Made by a program: the position numbers and the translations under genes. Below, piece by piece: positions 12,621 to 24,600 of a stretch of DNA of 64,000 nucleotides. The stretch covers positions 124,001 to 188,000 of the forward strand of contig JAEHOE010000054.1 in assembly GCA_016858145.1 (NCBI GenBank), written 5' to 3'. The stretch is from Edaphochlamys debaryana (lineage: Eukaryota > Chlorophyta > Chlorophyceae > Chlamydomonadales). The first letter of the stretch is position 1; each line of letters begins with the position of its first letter. Under the pieces are notes generated by a model that ran no database searches, was not told where the DNA came from, and worked only from the letters and a program-made list of their open reading frames with translations.

Positions 12621-13512
12621 CGAACGCTGTCGGTCTGGTTGATTAAGATCTATGTTCAATGGATGCGTAACGTACTCCGCGGTTGCTTGGAATGGCCGCC
12701 CTTGGCCGTTTTTGCGAACTGCGTTTGGCCTGTATACTGAAAAGCGTTGACCTCTAGTTCTGGGTTATATGCAATGCACTTCTGAGTCTATGCAAGCAGC
12801 AGGGATTGAAGGGCCTTTGGTGAGCAGCCAGGGCCTGAGCTTCTGCCGTGTCGGACGACGACGCGGAATCGCCCTGCGTCTGCGTGCTCGCTGCGTGCTC
12901 GTGATGCAAGCTCGCAACAGGTCAATAGCCCACGACACCCAAAGCGTATAGCAGGGGGCCGTGGGGGGGCTGGGAGGCCACAGGTGCGTGTGGCGGACCC
13001 CCGGGCACAAAACCCCCGGGCCGTCGGCGCGTGGCGGAAGAGTGAGAGGTCAGCTCGGGGCACACGCTGCGCCAGAAGGGACGAAGCGGCCATCACCTGC
13101 AAGGAACCTTCAAGAAGGCCGCCCTTACGTAGGCTTGGGCAGCCTGTGTATCTCTCATAAGTTCGTAGGCCCTCGTTGGCAAACCCGCCTCTGTCGGCTC
13201 TGCGCTCCCTGTCCCTCCCGGCACTGCCCAGGCCTCTGCGCGCGCCACGCCCCCTACCTTGCAGCCCCATCTGGCCCCGCGCTGCATTACAACATTCCCC
13301 CTCCCCGACTGCCGCCTCCCGGCCTGCCGCCCTGCCACCTCGCGTCTCCCGCAATGCCCGGGGGAGATCGGTCCGTGAGCCTGACCCCGGCCAGGCCAAC
13401 GCAGACGGTACGGCAGCTCCTCGAGGCCGCCATTGCACCACGCCGCATCCCCCTCCCCCCGACCCACCGACTCCTCCCCGCCCCGGCCCCCCCCTTGGGC
13501 CCGCCCGCACCA
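12621..13512. other. Gap between genes B and C: promoter of B, 3' UTR of C
   Basis: No coding exon is supported. The part next to 12,620 should carry the promoter and 5' UTR of gene B. The part next to 13,513 should be the 3' UTR of gene C. Long open frames on both strands at 12.8-13.9 kb are GC-driven shadows without splice or paralog support. Confidence 0.5.
13287..13291 (-). terminator. Candidate TGTAA poly(A) signal of gene C
   Basis: TGTAA on the minus strand about 220 bp past the stop codon of gene C. The distance fits a chlorophyte 3' UTR. Motif only. Confidence 0.4.
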
Positions 13513-16500
13513 CTATCGGCGGGCACGGGTGCGGCCAGCAAGCGAAGCGGAGCTCCCGAAGAGCCCGCTCGCCAGGTGGTAGGCTCTCTGCTGCAGCGCC
13601 GCCAGGGTCCACTCGTACGCCATTCCGTCGTCCTCTCGGTACCAGATGAAGGCCCGGTAGTACCTGGCAGGGGGGGGGGGCAAAGCGGGTGGAGGGGCCA
13701 GGGGAGAGGAAGGGGTGTTTTGGGGGGGGTCCCAACAAGGAACAGAGAAGGGCTTGTACACGCACGGGAAGAGAGAGGTGCGGGGTTGCGGGGTGTGGGG
13801 GTGGCGCTGCCAAGGGACAGCAGTGCGGAGACCGGCGCTGACGACTCGCAGCGGGCTCAAGGGCGGTGAGAGAAAGGCGCCTGGCATGTAACAGATGCAA
13901 AGGTAGGGTTGGCTCAAGTGCGGCGATGCGGGCAGGTGTGCGCGGGCGTGGCCAAGGTGCACTCATGTGAGGGGCACTCACTTGGCCATGGCCAATCGCA
14001 TCCTCGCCAGCTCATCATCGCTGTACGACCGCAGGACGTCCACCAGGCGGGGCACGTCGCGCAGCGGCAGGCGTACGGAGAACTCCTCGTACGGCATGGT
14101 GTCCTGCAGGGCAGGGAGGGTCCGGGGCGACAGTACGTTGTGGTTGTGATTGTGGCGGGCAGGGTGTCGTTGGTTAAATCTATCGTGTGTCGCTAGCTCT
14201 CCGCCTCCCCGGCTCTCCTTGATGCAAACCTCATCCCCTCCCCGCCCAGCTCCGGCGCCCAGGCAAGCCCGAGGTGCCGTACATGATCCCCATGCGCTGT
14301 CACAACATGCCGTACCTCGAACGGCTGGTACACATGATCCTGAATGACTAGCGGGATGCAGCCCGTTTGCATGGCCTGCACCAGCCGGATCCCGAATCCG
14401 AAGCCGTACCTGGGGGTACGCAAGGACACGGCGGCAAGGGCCTTAGGACAGTTAGGAGGGGCGGGGTGTAGCCGCAAGGCTGGCTTGGTGCTTGAGCAGC
14501 GGGGCGAGAGGACTAGTAACTCCATGCCCACTACACCAGGCAGCGTTAGCCCCGGCCCTTCGAACGCCCACGCCTAGTCATCCAAGCTCGGGGCTCACTC
14601 ACGGTGCGAAGCAGAACTTTGACGCCCGCAGCCGCGTGTGGTAGTCGTGCACCCGGCCCTCGATCAGCTCCACTCCCTCCGTGCTGGTCGCGTTCTTGAG
14701 CATCCGGAACACCATCTGCAGCGGAAGCACCGGGTCGGTAGCGCTGGGTGTTAGTGGGAAGAAAGCGCGTGGAGAGGGAGCCGGAGCAGCGCGTGGTCGG
14801 GTGGAGGCCCGCGCGGCGGCCGTGGTGCCCTCCGCTCGGGTAGAGGACACGGGGCAAAGGCGAGCTCGCTCTAGGGCCGGGCGCTCCTCGGCCCTCTATC
14901 TCCCGCTCCCCTGTCGCCCCGCTAAGCACGCGGTAGACACGAAACGCAAACTGGCGACGTGCTAGCTGCCCCGCGGCTTAAGCCCCGGGCTGCAGCGAGC
15001 GTCAGACGAACCCGCCTGCTTCGCCCCGCGCTGCTTGCCTGGCGCGTGCCGCCGCTGTAGACGGTTCCGTCGCCCACGCCGCCGGCGAAGACGAGCAGTT
15101 TGGTGCGGGATGGGTCGCGGCCGCCGTTCGCTACGAGGTCCTGCGGCCCGAATGCATGCACACATGTCAAGCGGTGTGCCGCGTGCGTGAGTCGAGAAGT
15201 GGTCTGGTGGGCAAGCAAGCCCACACTGCAGGCGACGCAGCGGGGAAGCGGGTGCGTGAAGCCTAGCTGCCCCCACCACCGCCGCCGCACCCCAGGCAGG
15301 CAGGTCCCGCCCGCAGTCTATAGCGACCCCGGTGACGGTCCCCCGCAGCCCCCTGGCCAGTATGTGCCCGGTCCGTCCCGCCAAGGCCGGACGCCGCCCC
15401 CACCCCTCACCCGGTAGATGTCTCGCGCCTGGTCCACGAACACCTCATCCGAGGGGGGCACAACGACGTCCCGTTTCAGCTGGAGACAGCCGTAGTCCTA
15501 GAGGGCGGAGGGAGCAGAGCGAGCAGCGGGGTGTGACAAATCAGGGGCCGGATATCATGAGCACGGGTATGGACCTGGCGAGGCCCGGTCAGTACCTCCC
15601 GCCAAAACGCAGACGGGCGCGACCGAGCGTGCGGATGGCGATGGCAGGGGTGCCGGCCTTTCCTACCGGTGCTAACCCCCCCCCTCCCCCCAGGGACGAA
15701 ACCGGGCGCTCGCGCACCTTGTTATGCAGGTCCTCCCAGGGGTGGTCCTTGTGCTGAAGCCCAAAGTGTACCACCTGGGCCAATGGCCGTGGGGAGGGGG
15801 CATCGCAGAGCCAAGGAGGAAACAACGGACCTCACTGTCGCCCAGCCTCTGCTTGCATGCTTGGACCGCAGGGCCGAGTGGCCAACAGAGAGGGCTGGAA
15901 GCTGGGATGCGCGTCCGTGTAACGCCTGCCGCTGCGTGCCGTGCGTACGGCAGGCCGTACCTTAATGACGTCATCCATCAGCCAGCGCTGGAGCCCGCAG
16001 GCGCCTCGGTCCCCGGGGATGAACACAAAGTGGTCGGCACCGCCTGGAGGCCGAGGGGGGCCGTGGGGTCAGGGGCAGTTTCAGGGTCAGGGTCAGATTC
16101 AAAGGTGTTGCCGAAAGCCGCCGACATCGGCACAGAGGCGGCCCCGCGTGAGGGCACCGGGGCGCCGGTCCAGAGCGGTGCCCTGGCGTACCTGAGCGGT
16201 TGTAGAAGGGCCACGTGTGCCGTACGTAGTCGAGTACGAACTCGGTTTGCGGCCCGGCGTCACCCACATTGCTCGCGTAGTAGAAGTTGAGGGCCTGGGG
16301 GGAGGCGGGGGAGGGGGCGGAGGTGGCCCCACATCTGTCCTCCTCCTCCTCCTCCTCCTCCTCCTCCTCCTCCTCCTCCTCGAGGACTCGTGTGCAACAG
16401 CTGCTCATGTGCAATCCCTCGGGCCTATGGGGCCGACCTAGGGGAGACCTGGGGATGCAGTTCTTGATACTGGGAGGCGCAAGTCCCGATGACCGACAGC

Positions 16501-19500
16501 ACCAAGCCCCCCTGCGCCTGCGGAGGCGGAAGCGCAGCAACCCCGGTCCGCCGCCCCCTCACCGGCACGTAGAAGAGGTTGGCCTCGTAGGCGTTCTCTG
16601 TGGGTGCCAACAGGCAGCCAGAACGCCAATGAGTCGAGTCGGCACAGCTGGACAGGCGGGCTGGGATTATCATGACAAGCACAGGGGTCGCTGCTCCCGT
16701 CCATAGTGGGCATCGGACCTCGGACCCCCACACGGCCGATGTTACCAGTCCGCCGGCGCACAGCTGGACAGGCGGACTGGGACCGCCACAACAGTCACAG
16801 CGGCCCAGGCATCTATGCCTTGCTAGGAATGGGCATCAAAGGAGTCACTTGCCTGTTCGTACGACGGTGTCGGTGAGGAAAGACTGCAGGAAGTACTCGT
16901 CCGCCCGGTAGCTGCAGAGGGGGGTCAACGCAATGCGCAACAGGGTGGTACGGCGTGGCGGGACAGTGGCGCAAGGTTCACTCATGGGAGAAATTGGTGG
17001 CACGGCGAGGCGGGACAGTGGCAATTGGTAAACGAGGATACTGCAGACCGCACAGGGGCGCCCCCGGAACGGATCTGCCCATGGCATATTAAGCAACAGC
17101 CCCGCCCCACCCCCCGGGCGCGGGCACCACCGCGAGGGCATCCCCCTGCTTTCTTAATGGTGTGGCTGGACGGGAACCGGATTCAGAGCAGGATGTGCTG
17201 GTGTTCCGATCATTACGTTACGCGACGGCCCCGAAGCTCACATCTCGTCTCGCCCGTAGGTCCACTCGAAGGCCTCGTGCCTGCGAAAGGTAGGAAGGGC
17301 GAACCAGGTGCAACCTGAGCTCAGGGCACGGATACGGCTCGGCTGCAAGTACTGCAGTAACTCTACAGTTTCTTGCACGTCCGGCACAAGGGCACTGTGT
17401 TTAGGATGCGTAGGGTGGGCGCGTGATACGTATAAGTGCAGTTGTGAGCAGACAGGCCGCGGGGCACTGTGGGCACTGTGTGTGGAGCGAGGTATTCTTC
17501 TGCATTGCGCACTGCAATGTGCTGTGCGATGCAATGCCCCTGGTGGTGTGTTGCCGTACTCACGGGAAGGAGACGCGCCAGGGAAGGTCGTACATGTAGA
17601 TCTTGAAGCGAGACAGCGGCGGCCTGGGGATTACGCGCGAGGCAGGAGTAGGGGAGGGGCAATCAACGGGTCGGTGCTGGGGCTTCGTGACGCCGATTGG
17701 CAACCGAAACCCGTGGGCCGGGGTATCGCGGCAGGAGCTCTGAGGAACAGGCGGACGCTTCCGATGCATCGGCCACCAGCAGCAGCACTACAACTGCTAG
17801 GAGGAGCCGCAAGCCACTACCGGTATTGCGCGCAAAGCTACCGGTAGTATCGAGCGACTCGACTCGTGCTCGGCGGGTGGGAGAGATGGAGCTTCATCTC
17901 GCGCATCCATGCCGGTAACGCACACACCTGAAGTCGGGGACCTGATGCGGCTGCTCCGGCGCTGGCAGGTGGGCGGTGGCGCGGTGGCAGCCCCAGCCCC
18001 AGCGGCCCTCGGGACACTTGCAGAAGCCTGACAGGCACTGGCCGACGCCCCCGCAGGTGGGGGCGAAGGAGCAGGCAAGGTCGGTCTCCACCTGGGGCGG
18101 GGTTGGGGCCGCAGGGGCAGGGGCGGGCGAAGGAGGGAGGGGAGGACCAGGGGAGGAGGAAGGGCAGTCTCAGGCGTGAGGGCTGCACGAGGGGTGGGGA
18201 AGGACGACGACGTACGGTCCCGTACCGCGCTGATGTTCGTACATCAGTGCCCCTGCCCCCGCCTTATCCCCCTTACCCCCGAGCAGTCGGTCCCATTCCA
18301 GCCCATGCGGCACATGCACCTGGGCTCCTGCACGTGGGAAGCAACAACCATGACTCAGAATCCAGGATCTAGCATCCGACGCTCGGAGAGGGGTAGCTGC
18401 AGGGCGGGCGCGCGTCTGGCCCCCCACGTCCTGGCCGTGTGTGGCATGGGGCTGAGCGCGCGCGTGCCTCCCCACGCACCTGCTCGCCCTGCCACTGGAA
18501 GCAGTTGCCTCGGCCGTTGGAGCATTGGTTGGGGCAGTGGGAGAGCGCATGGGCCGTGTGGTTCCACTGCATGTGGAAGATGTCGGGCCGGTGCATGGAC
18601 GAGACGTACATACGGCGCGGGTCCTGCGGGTAACGGTATCGGTTGGGGGGGGGCGGTTGAAGGGGCGGGGCACTAAGTGACGGTGCACTCTTGCGCGCAC
18701 AGGATTCAGCCAGACGTAGCGTCCCATGCAGGCACGCATGCCCGACAGGGGCCCACCTTGAGCCGCATGTCCTCCGTGTACGTGTCTGAGTTGAAGAAGT
18801 CGGGGATCTGTACGGGGCCGGGCACGTGGATTAGTAAGATGCGGGTCCTCGATGTGGGTCGGCCGCTGGTTGTGCGGCCACGCCAGCGCGTGCAAACTCA
18901 CGCTGACGGCGAAATGCCGTACTGTCGTACCTGGTCGTACCATATGGTCTCCTTCTCGGGGTGCTCCGGGTACAGAGAGCTGTTCTGCGGCCGCGCCAGA
19001 GCGCCCGCGGTGCCCGTCTCGTTGTTGCCGTACAGCCAGCACGCCGAGCCGGCAAAGTACCGCAGCCACTGCGGTCAGGTGGTCCCCACAGTCCCAAACC
19101 ATGGTCAGAGTGCAGTACATTGCCGTGGTATTGCCGAATGGTCGTGCAGACTTGTACAGCTTGATTTGGGCGCCAACGGCCGCCGCACAGGCCGCAAGGG
19201 GGCCAGCCGCTCACAGCGAGCGCGCCCCGCCATCGACCCACATGGTGACGGCATCTGTTCGTGTCGGTTCCGTACTGGCAGTACAGCTTTAGGCAGGCCC
19301 TGTAGCACTGCGGGGAAGTCGGTTGGCGGGTGGAATGTGTGATTGGCTTGTGAGGAACGAGGAGACCCGGGGCGATGACTTCAGGCTAGATCTCCCCGTC
19401 CTGCGGCTCCCTGCACCTAGACACCCTCGACACCAAGACAATCTAGACCCTGACCACCAGAGGGAGCACGTGCTCGATTCGGTGCCCATAACTCGTCCTC

Positions 19501-20452
19501 ACTTCGCAGTTCTTTGGGAAGGAGTTGCCGCAGCTGCCCGGGTCGTCCGGGGTCTGCCGACAGGCGACCAGGTAATCTACCTCACAGGTGTCCCCTGCAG
19601 CAGCACACGAGGTGGCAACTCGCCTTGGGTTCAGAGTCCTAGTACCTGCTTTCTCCAGGCGGTTTGGTGCACCTTGCTGCGGCTGGGACATGGCAACTGC
19701 AGACTTCTGCTTCGGCTCTATTACGTAGCGACTTGCAGGGGGCAATGCCTGGTGTGCCGGGCCGTAACCTGCCATGAGTAAGGTTGATCTCCCCCTACCC
19801 TGTCCAGGCACCGCTCACCGTCCCAGCCCCAGGGGCACTCGCAGCGGCCCGTCTCATAGTTGCAGTTGCCCCGAGTGCCACTGCGGGAGGGAGTGGAGAG
19901 TGTGGTGACGTCAGGGGCGGCATGCTTGCATGCTAGGCCCCCGCATCCGACTAACGACCCCCAAAAGTTCCTCAGGGGGAATGGGACGGCCGCGTGGGCC
20001 GCCGGCCCCCGACCGTGGCCAGCGTGGGGGAGCGCAAGGAGCCCTCCCCTCCACTTACAACACGGTCCGCCCGCCGCCCACCGCCCACTCCCATCCACCA
20101 CACTACCCTTGGCTAGGGCCGCCCTGCCAGCAGCTGCCCACGCAACACCTCCCACCCCCCTCCCACCCGTCCACTTCCCATACCCGCCCATCCCTCTGAG
20201 CGGTAGCACACAAGCCTCCGCCCTTCCGGGCATCTTTCTGGCTGGCTGTGGCGCATGCCCACAGCCGGGGGCCGCACCGCCGGGAGGACGCGGAAACCGT
20301 CGCTCCCCCCTGTGCCCTCAGACTACACCCTACACCCACCAGCCTGACGCGCAGGGCTTTCGCCCCACGACGACCTCCGCTGAAAGCAGGTGACGCCCCG
20401 ATGCGCCCAGCCAGGGGTAGAGAAGCAAGACAAGAATCCATGGCCCCATCAT
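13513..20452 (-). CDS. Gene C: exostosin-family (GT47) glycosyltransferase with EGF-like repeats
   Basis: About 20 exons. ATG at 20,452 opens a signal peptide or anchor (MGPWILVLLLYPWLG). EGF-like cysteine modules follow: 19819-19880 (NCNYETGRCECPWGWDG), 19503-19594, 18931-19068, 18757-18807, 18480-18623 (CPNQCSNGRGNCFQWQGEQ), 18277-18327 (CMCRMGWNGTDCSG) and 17938-18091 (GQCLSGFCKCPEGRWGWGC). The GT47 domain starts at 17564-17623 with FKIYMYDLP. It continues through 17242-17280, 16853-16911 (DEYFLQSFL), 16563-16597 (NLFYVP), 16192-16294, 15961-16043 (GADHFVFIPGDRGACG), 15718-15774, 15411-15497, 15039-15140 (TKLLVFAGG), 14603-14715, 14316-14409 (GFGFGIRLVQAMQTGCIPL), 13982-14103 and 13513-13663 (stop). 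The block SKFCFAP-YGFGFGIR-GCIP-YQPFE is the GT47 donor-site signature. Likely a Golgi type II enzyme acting on wall or extracellular glycans; linkage unknown. Exons between 19,880 and the first exon are unresolved. Two donors (15,038 and 16,852) read GC. Confidence 0.88.
16338..16382 (+). repeat. TCC microsatellite in a GT47 intron
   Basis: About 15 uninterrupted tcc units in the intron between the exons at 16,192-16,294 and 16,563-16,597 of gene C. On the transcribed strand it reads (GGA)n. Confidence 0.9.
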
Positions 20453-21643
20453 ACGGGGCCTGCGCACATGCCGGCCCGAGCCCGCCGCCCGCAGCCAGCC
20501 GGCCACAGGCTCGGCAGACGCTTGGCAATCCCCGTCAGCGCGCAGCGAAAGCAAGAAGTTCAGTGGACGCAACTGTCAAGCTAAGAACTGCTCTCTGGTT
20601 GTTAACGTGCAGTGTTAGCAGCTCAGCAGCAAGGCGTCAAGCAACAGCGGTACTTTGAGAGGAGGACGCTTAGCACCAGACTTGGTCATGCGCTATACCG
20701 ATCGACGCCGCAGCTATCTAAGGCAGGCTGCAAGAAGGTGAGCGCTGAGACTACAATACAGAAAACTGTGGCAGACTACGCATGTCGCACGACGTCGGTC
20801 ATACCCCGTTTCCACACGCTCGTCTGGCACAGACTGTGGTCCCGCCCCCCCTCGCACTGAACCCCCTCGCTGTTGACCCCTTCCATCACTGCCTCATTCG
20901 ATGGCTAATTAGGGGATGTCATCTTGTCCCCTGAGCCTGGCCGCTAACCTCCGACCATTCCATGCATCGCCAAGCAGGAGCCGGTTGCAGGGACGGGGCA
21001 TCCATTGCCCAGCAGGAGCTGTTGTCTTGCCGGGACGGGGCCGCCACGTTACACGCTTACACCTGCACAGCCGGTGCTTGGGGCGCCTTGCTTAGCCCGC
21101 CATGACCTGCTCAGGACCTCATCTGGACCGGCTCTGGGCTCGCAGGCTCTCGGCTGAGTCTCGGGTCCCCCTGGGTGCACGCCCCGAGTGCAGCACACGC
21201 CCTGCCAAGCGCCCTCCCCCCCCGTTGCGTGAGGTCCACAGGGTAATTTCAACACGCGTCCGCCTCCATGGTCATCTGTCGTGTTCTGTCGGCTCTCACG
21301 GTCATCCCTCAAGCCTCAACTTCCCCCTTCCACCCTCAGCATGACCAGACACCTCCCCTGAACTAGCTGAGGCCTTTCGGCCCCGCGCTCCTCACGTATA
21401 CACAACCACGATCTACTGCACGCGTCTCACGCAACGCACGCTTGCTCGCACATCCACACGCGCCCAGCCACTCCTGCGTTGCATCTGGATATGGACCCCG
21501 TCCTCTCCCTCACCCCCCTGCAGGACCCCCCCCCCAAGCCCCGCCAGCAGTCAGGACCCCCCGGCCTGTAGCCTGCAGCCCGCCCGTTCCTCCCCAGCCC
21601 CCCAGCCCCGACCCCCCACCGACCCACTCGTCCTCCCCCTTCG
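20453..21643. other. Gap between genes C and D: promoter of C, 3' UTR of D
   Basis: About 1.2 kb with no supported exon. The lower half should hold the promoter and 5' UTR of gene C. The upper half is the 3' UTR of gene D, with candidate TGTAA signals (minus strand) near 21,049-21,061. It contains a loosely repeated caggagc segment (about 20,975 and 21,012). Confidence 0.5.
21057..21061 (-). terminator. Candidate TGTAA poly(A) signal of gene D
   Basis: TGTAA on the minus strand about 585 bp past the stop of gene D. A second TGTAA lies 8 bp away at 21,049-21,053. Weak evidence individually. Confidence 0.3.
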
Positions 21644-24600
21644 TTACCGCCTGTTCCCCGTGTTATCCGAAAGGCGGGGCATGCGCGGCACGCTCCCGCT
21701 CGAGGGCGGGTCAGCCGCAAGCGACGCCCGCGCGGGCGACGCGCCCACGTTCCTCCCCCCGTCCGCATTCACGCGCGCCAGAATCGCCGCCGCGGCGCCG
21801 CTCGTGCTCGTGCGCGCGCCGCCGCTGCCGCCGCCGCGCATTGGCGAGCTCGGCGCTTCGGCGCCGCCGTGGCTGCCGCCGCCGCCGCCGCCCTGCTGCG
21901 CAAGCATTCGGGCCGCGAAGGGGACGGACTCGGGCTCGGAGCGCTGAGCCGACAGCTGCTGCAGCGCGGCGAGGTTGGACGAGAGCTGCTGGGCCTGCTG
22001 GGCCTGGGCCTGCTGGGCCTGCTGCGCCGCCATCATGGCCGCCACCTGGGCCTGGGATGGGCCCGAGGCGGCCGCGTGGTGGGCCCGTACGGCGAGCTCT
22101 GTCAGCTCCCGGAGCTTGACCTGCATCTCCGTGATCTGGCGGGCCATCTGTAGCGGGGCGGAGGGGGTGGAAGGGTAGGAGGGCGAGTGAAGCTCGCGGT
22201 TGGTGGCGCTGAAACCTATCCCTCGAGCCTCCACGTTCCCCAGGCTCCCAGCCCTCCATCTCTTAACCGCTGTGCCTCCTCCTCACCAACCCTCAACCAT
22301 CCTCGCAAGCATCCTTCCTCCGCTCAAACCCCCAGCCGCCCCTCCCACGCCCCCCCGAGCCCCCGCTCACCTTCATGATGACCTTGCCCGTCATCTCGTT
22401 CTGGTCGGTGGTGGTCTTCTCCAGCCCCGCCATGGCGCCCCGCACCTGGCCGTCCAGCTCGCGGATGAGCCGCAGCATCTCGCCGTCGGCTGCAGGGGGG
22501 GGAGGGGGGAGGGGAAGTGTTGAGTGTTCTGGACAGGGCAAGCGAAGGTGTGTGCTCGAGGCCCGCCCCCATGGGCTCTCACCCGCCCTTCCCCTGTCCC
22601 CGAGCCCCCTTCCCGAGTTCATGGCCGCCCAGCACCGCCCCTCAGTCGGCAACCCCTCTTCCCCCCTCCCCCCTGCCCCTGTCAGGACCCTCCCCCCACC
22701 CTATCCCACCCGAGTTCATGGCCGCCTCCAGCTGCGCCAGCACCTCCTTGATGGACCCCAGCTCCGCCGCCAGCAGCGTCTGCAGCTCCCCCAGCGCACC
22801 GCCCATGTGCGTCTCGGTGCGCTGCAGCCGCTCGCGGAGCTCGCGGACCTGGGGGGGCGGGTGGGGGAGAAGGGGGGAGGGAGGTGAAGGGTGGGGGGAG
22901 GGGCGGCGGGAGGAAGGCGCGGATGCCCCCGAGAGCAGTCGTGTCACGCGCTGCACCGTGGGCTTGCGTCTTGGCTCAGAGGCCGGCCCCCGGTCGAAAG
23001 CGTACCCAGGCCAGCACCCCCATGACGCGTCGGCAAAACACACACAAGCACGCGTGCTTACCCCTCCCTTTCCCCCCCGGCCCCACCTCGCGCTCGCGGT
23101 CCGCCCGCTCCCGGTCGATGGCACTGCGGGCGTCCGAGGCCGTCTGTGCCGCCGTGGCAGCGGCGGAGGCGGCCGTGGCGGCGGTGGCGGCAGAGGCCGC
23201 GCCGCCGCCGCCACCGCCGCCGCCGCCGGCCGCCACCGCCGCTGCCACAACCGCCACGCCGCCGGCCGCCGCGTCCCGCCGCGCCTCGACCAACTGTTTG
23301 TTGATCTGGTTGAACTGGACGACGAGCTTCTCCACGTTGGCCTGATGGGAGCGGTTGAGATCGGGAACGAGATCGAGCGGTTGGTGAACGGTTGACTTGT
23401 GTGCATCTGCAACTGCCTGCCGCCCATATCAGTGCCAAGCACCAGCGCTCTTTGTCATACCCCGTGCCCGAAACTTGGCACCCTCGCCACTCCCGTCCCT
23501 CCGTCCCCGCTCCACCCCAACGACGGCCGACCTAACGCCCGGCAGCTCGCTTCCCCCCCTCCCTTACCCTGCCCTCCCCCGCCCACCCCCCCCACCTGCA
23601 GGTCCCCCTGCACGCCCTCCATGTCCCGCTTCAGGTTCTCGAAGCGCTTGGACGTGTCGGTGCCCCGCTCCACCATGTAGTTCTCCGTCTCCTGTTCACA
23701 TACAGCAGAGGGGGGGAAGGAGGCATGCTTGAGCAGAGTGGTGATGGGGAAGAGGTAGCTGGGAAGGTTGCAAAGGAAGGGGACTCTGCCCGCATGCCCA
23801 CGGGAAGCCCCCCAAGCCCCCTCCCGGCCCCTGTCCCCCTCCATACCCCCTCTTGCCCTCCTCCCTCTTGCTCCCCCCTCCCCCCTCCCCCTCACCTTGA
23901 TGTCGCTCATCCGCGCCATGCCCATCCCCACCAGCTTGTTGACCAGCTCGCTGCCGCCAAGCACGGAGGCCTCCACCTTCTTCTCCAGCGCGGGCATGCG
24001 CATGGCCATGGCGCCAATGTCCTTCATCACCCTGGGGGGGGGGGGGAAGAGGGGAGAGGGGGGGAGGTGAGCTGCCGCAGAAAGCGCTCCGTCCCCGCTC
24101 CTTCGCCCTTGACGTGTCCTGACTGCTCCCCTCCCCCTCAGCCGCCCCCTGAGCTCCAACTCCTCACTTGGCGTATTTGTTGTCGATGTCGTTCATCTCG
24201 AGCATGATGGTCTGGGGGGGGGGGGGCGGGGTAAGCAATGCCTTCCGCAGTCTGAACGAGTTTCACCGGCCGCCCGGCCGCCCAGCGCCCACGGACCGCG
24301 TCGGCAACGGACGCGCACGGTGCCTCAACTCCACCGTGCACCCTCACCCCCCTGCACCTCCATGCGTGCACCTTCCAGTCTCGCTCACCCGCTTGACCTC
24401 GTTCAGCTCGGTGCGGGTTACGTAGTCCACCGGGTTCAGGTGCGCCGCGCCCGCGATCTGGTTGACCCTGCGCTTGACGTTGTCCAGGGCCTCGGTCAGG
24501 AACTTGACCTGGGGGGGGAGGGGGAAGGAAGGGGGAGGGGAGAGAGGAGGGTAAGAGGGGAGATGAGGGCAAGAGGGGAGGGGTGGGTCTAGCGCGTGGA

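Noticed and set aside
12788..13981. 397-codon minus frame and 302-codon plus frame
   Set aside because: They overlap each other and the last exons of gene C; composition is typical GC-driven shadow coding.
16338..16382. Glu- or Leu-rich coding repeat
   Set aside because: It lies in an intron of gene C; flanking exons end at clear splice sites outside it.
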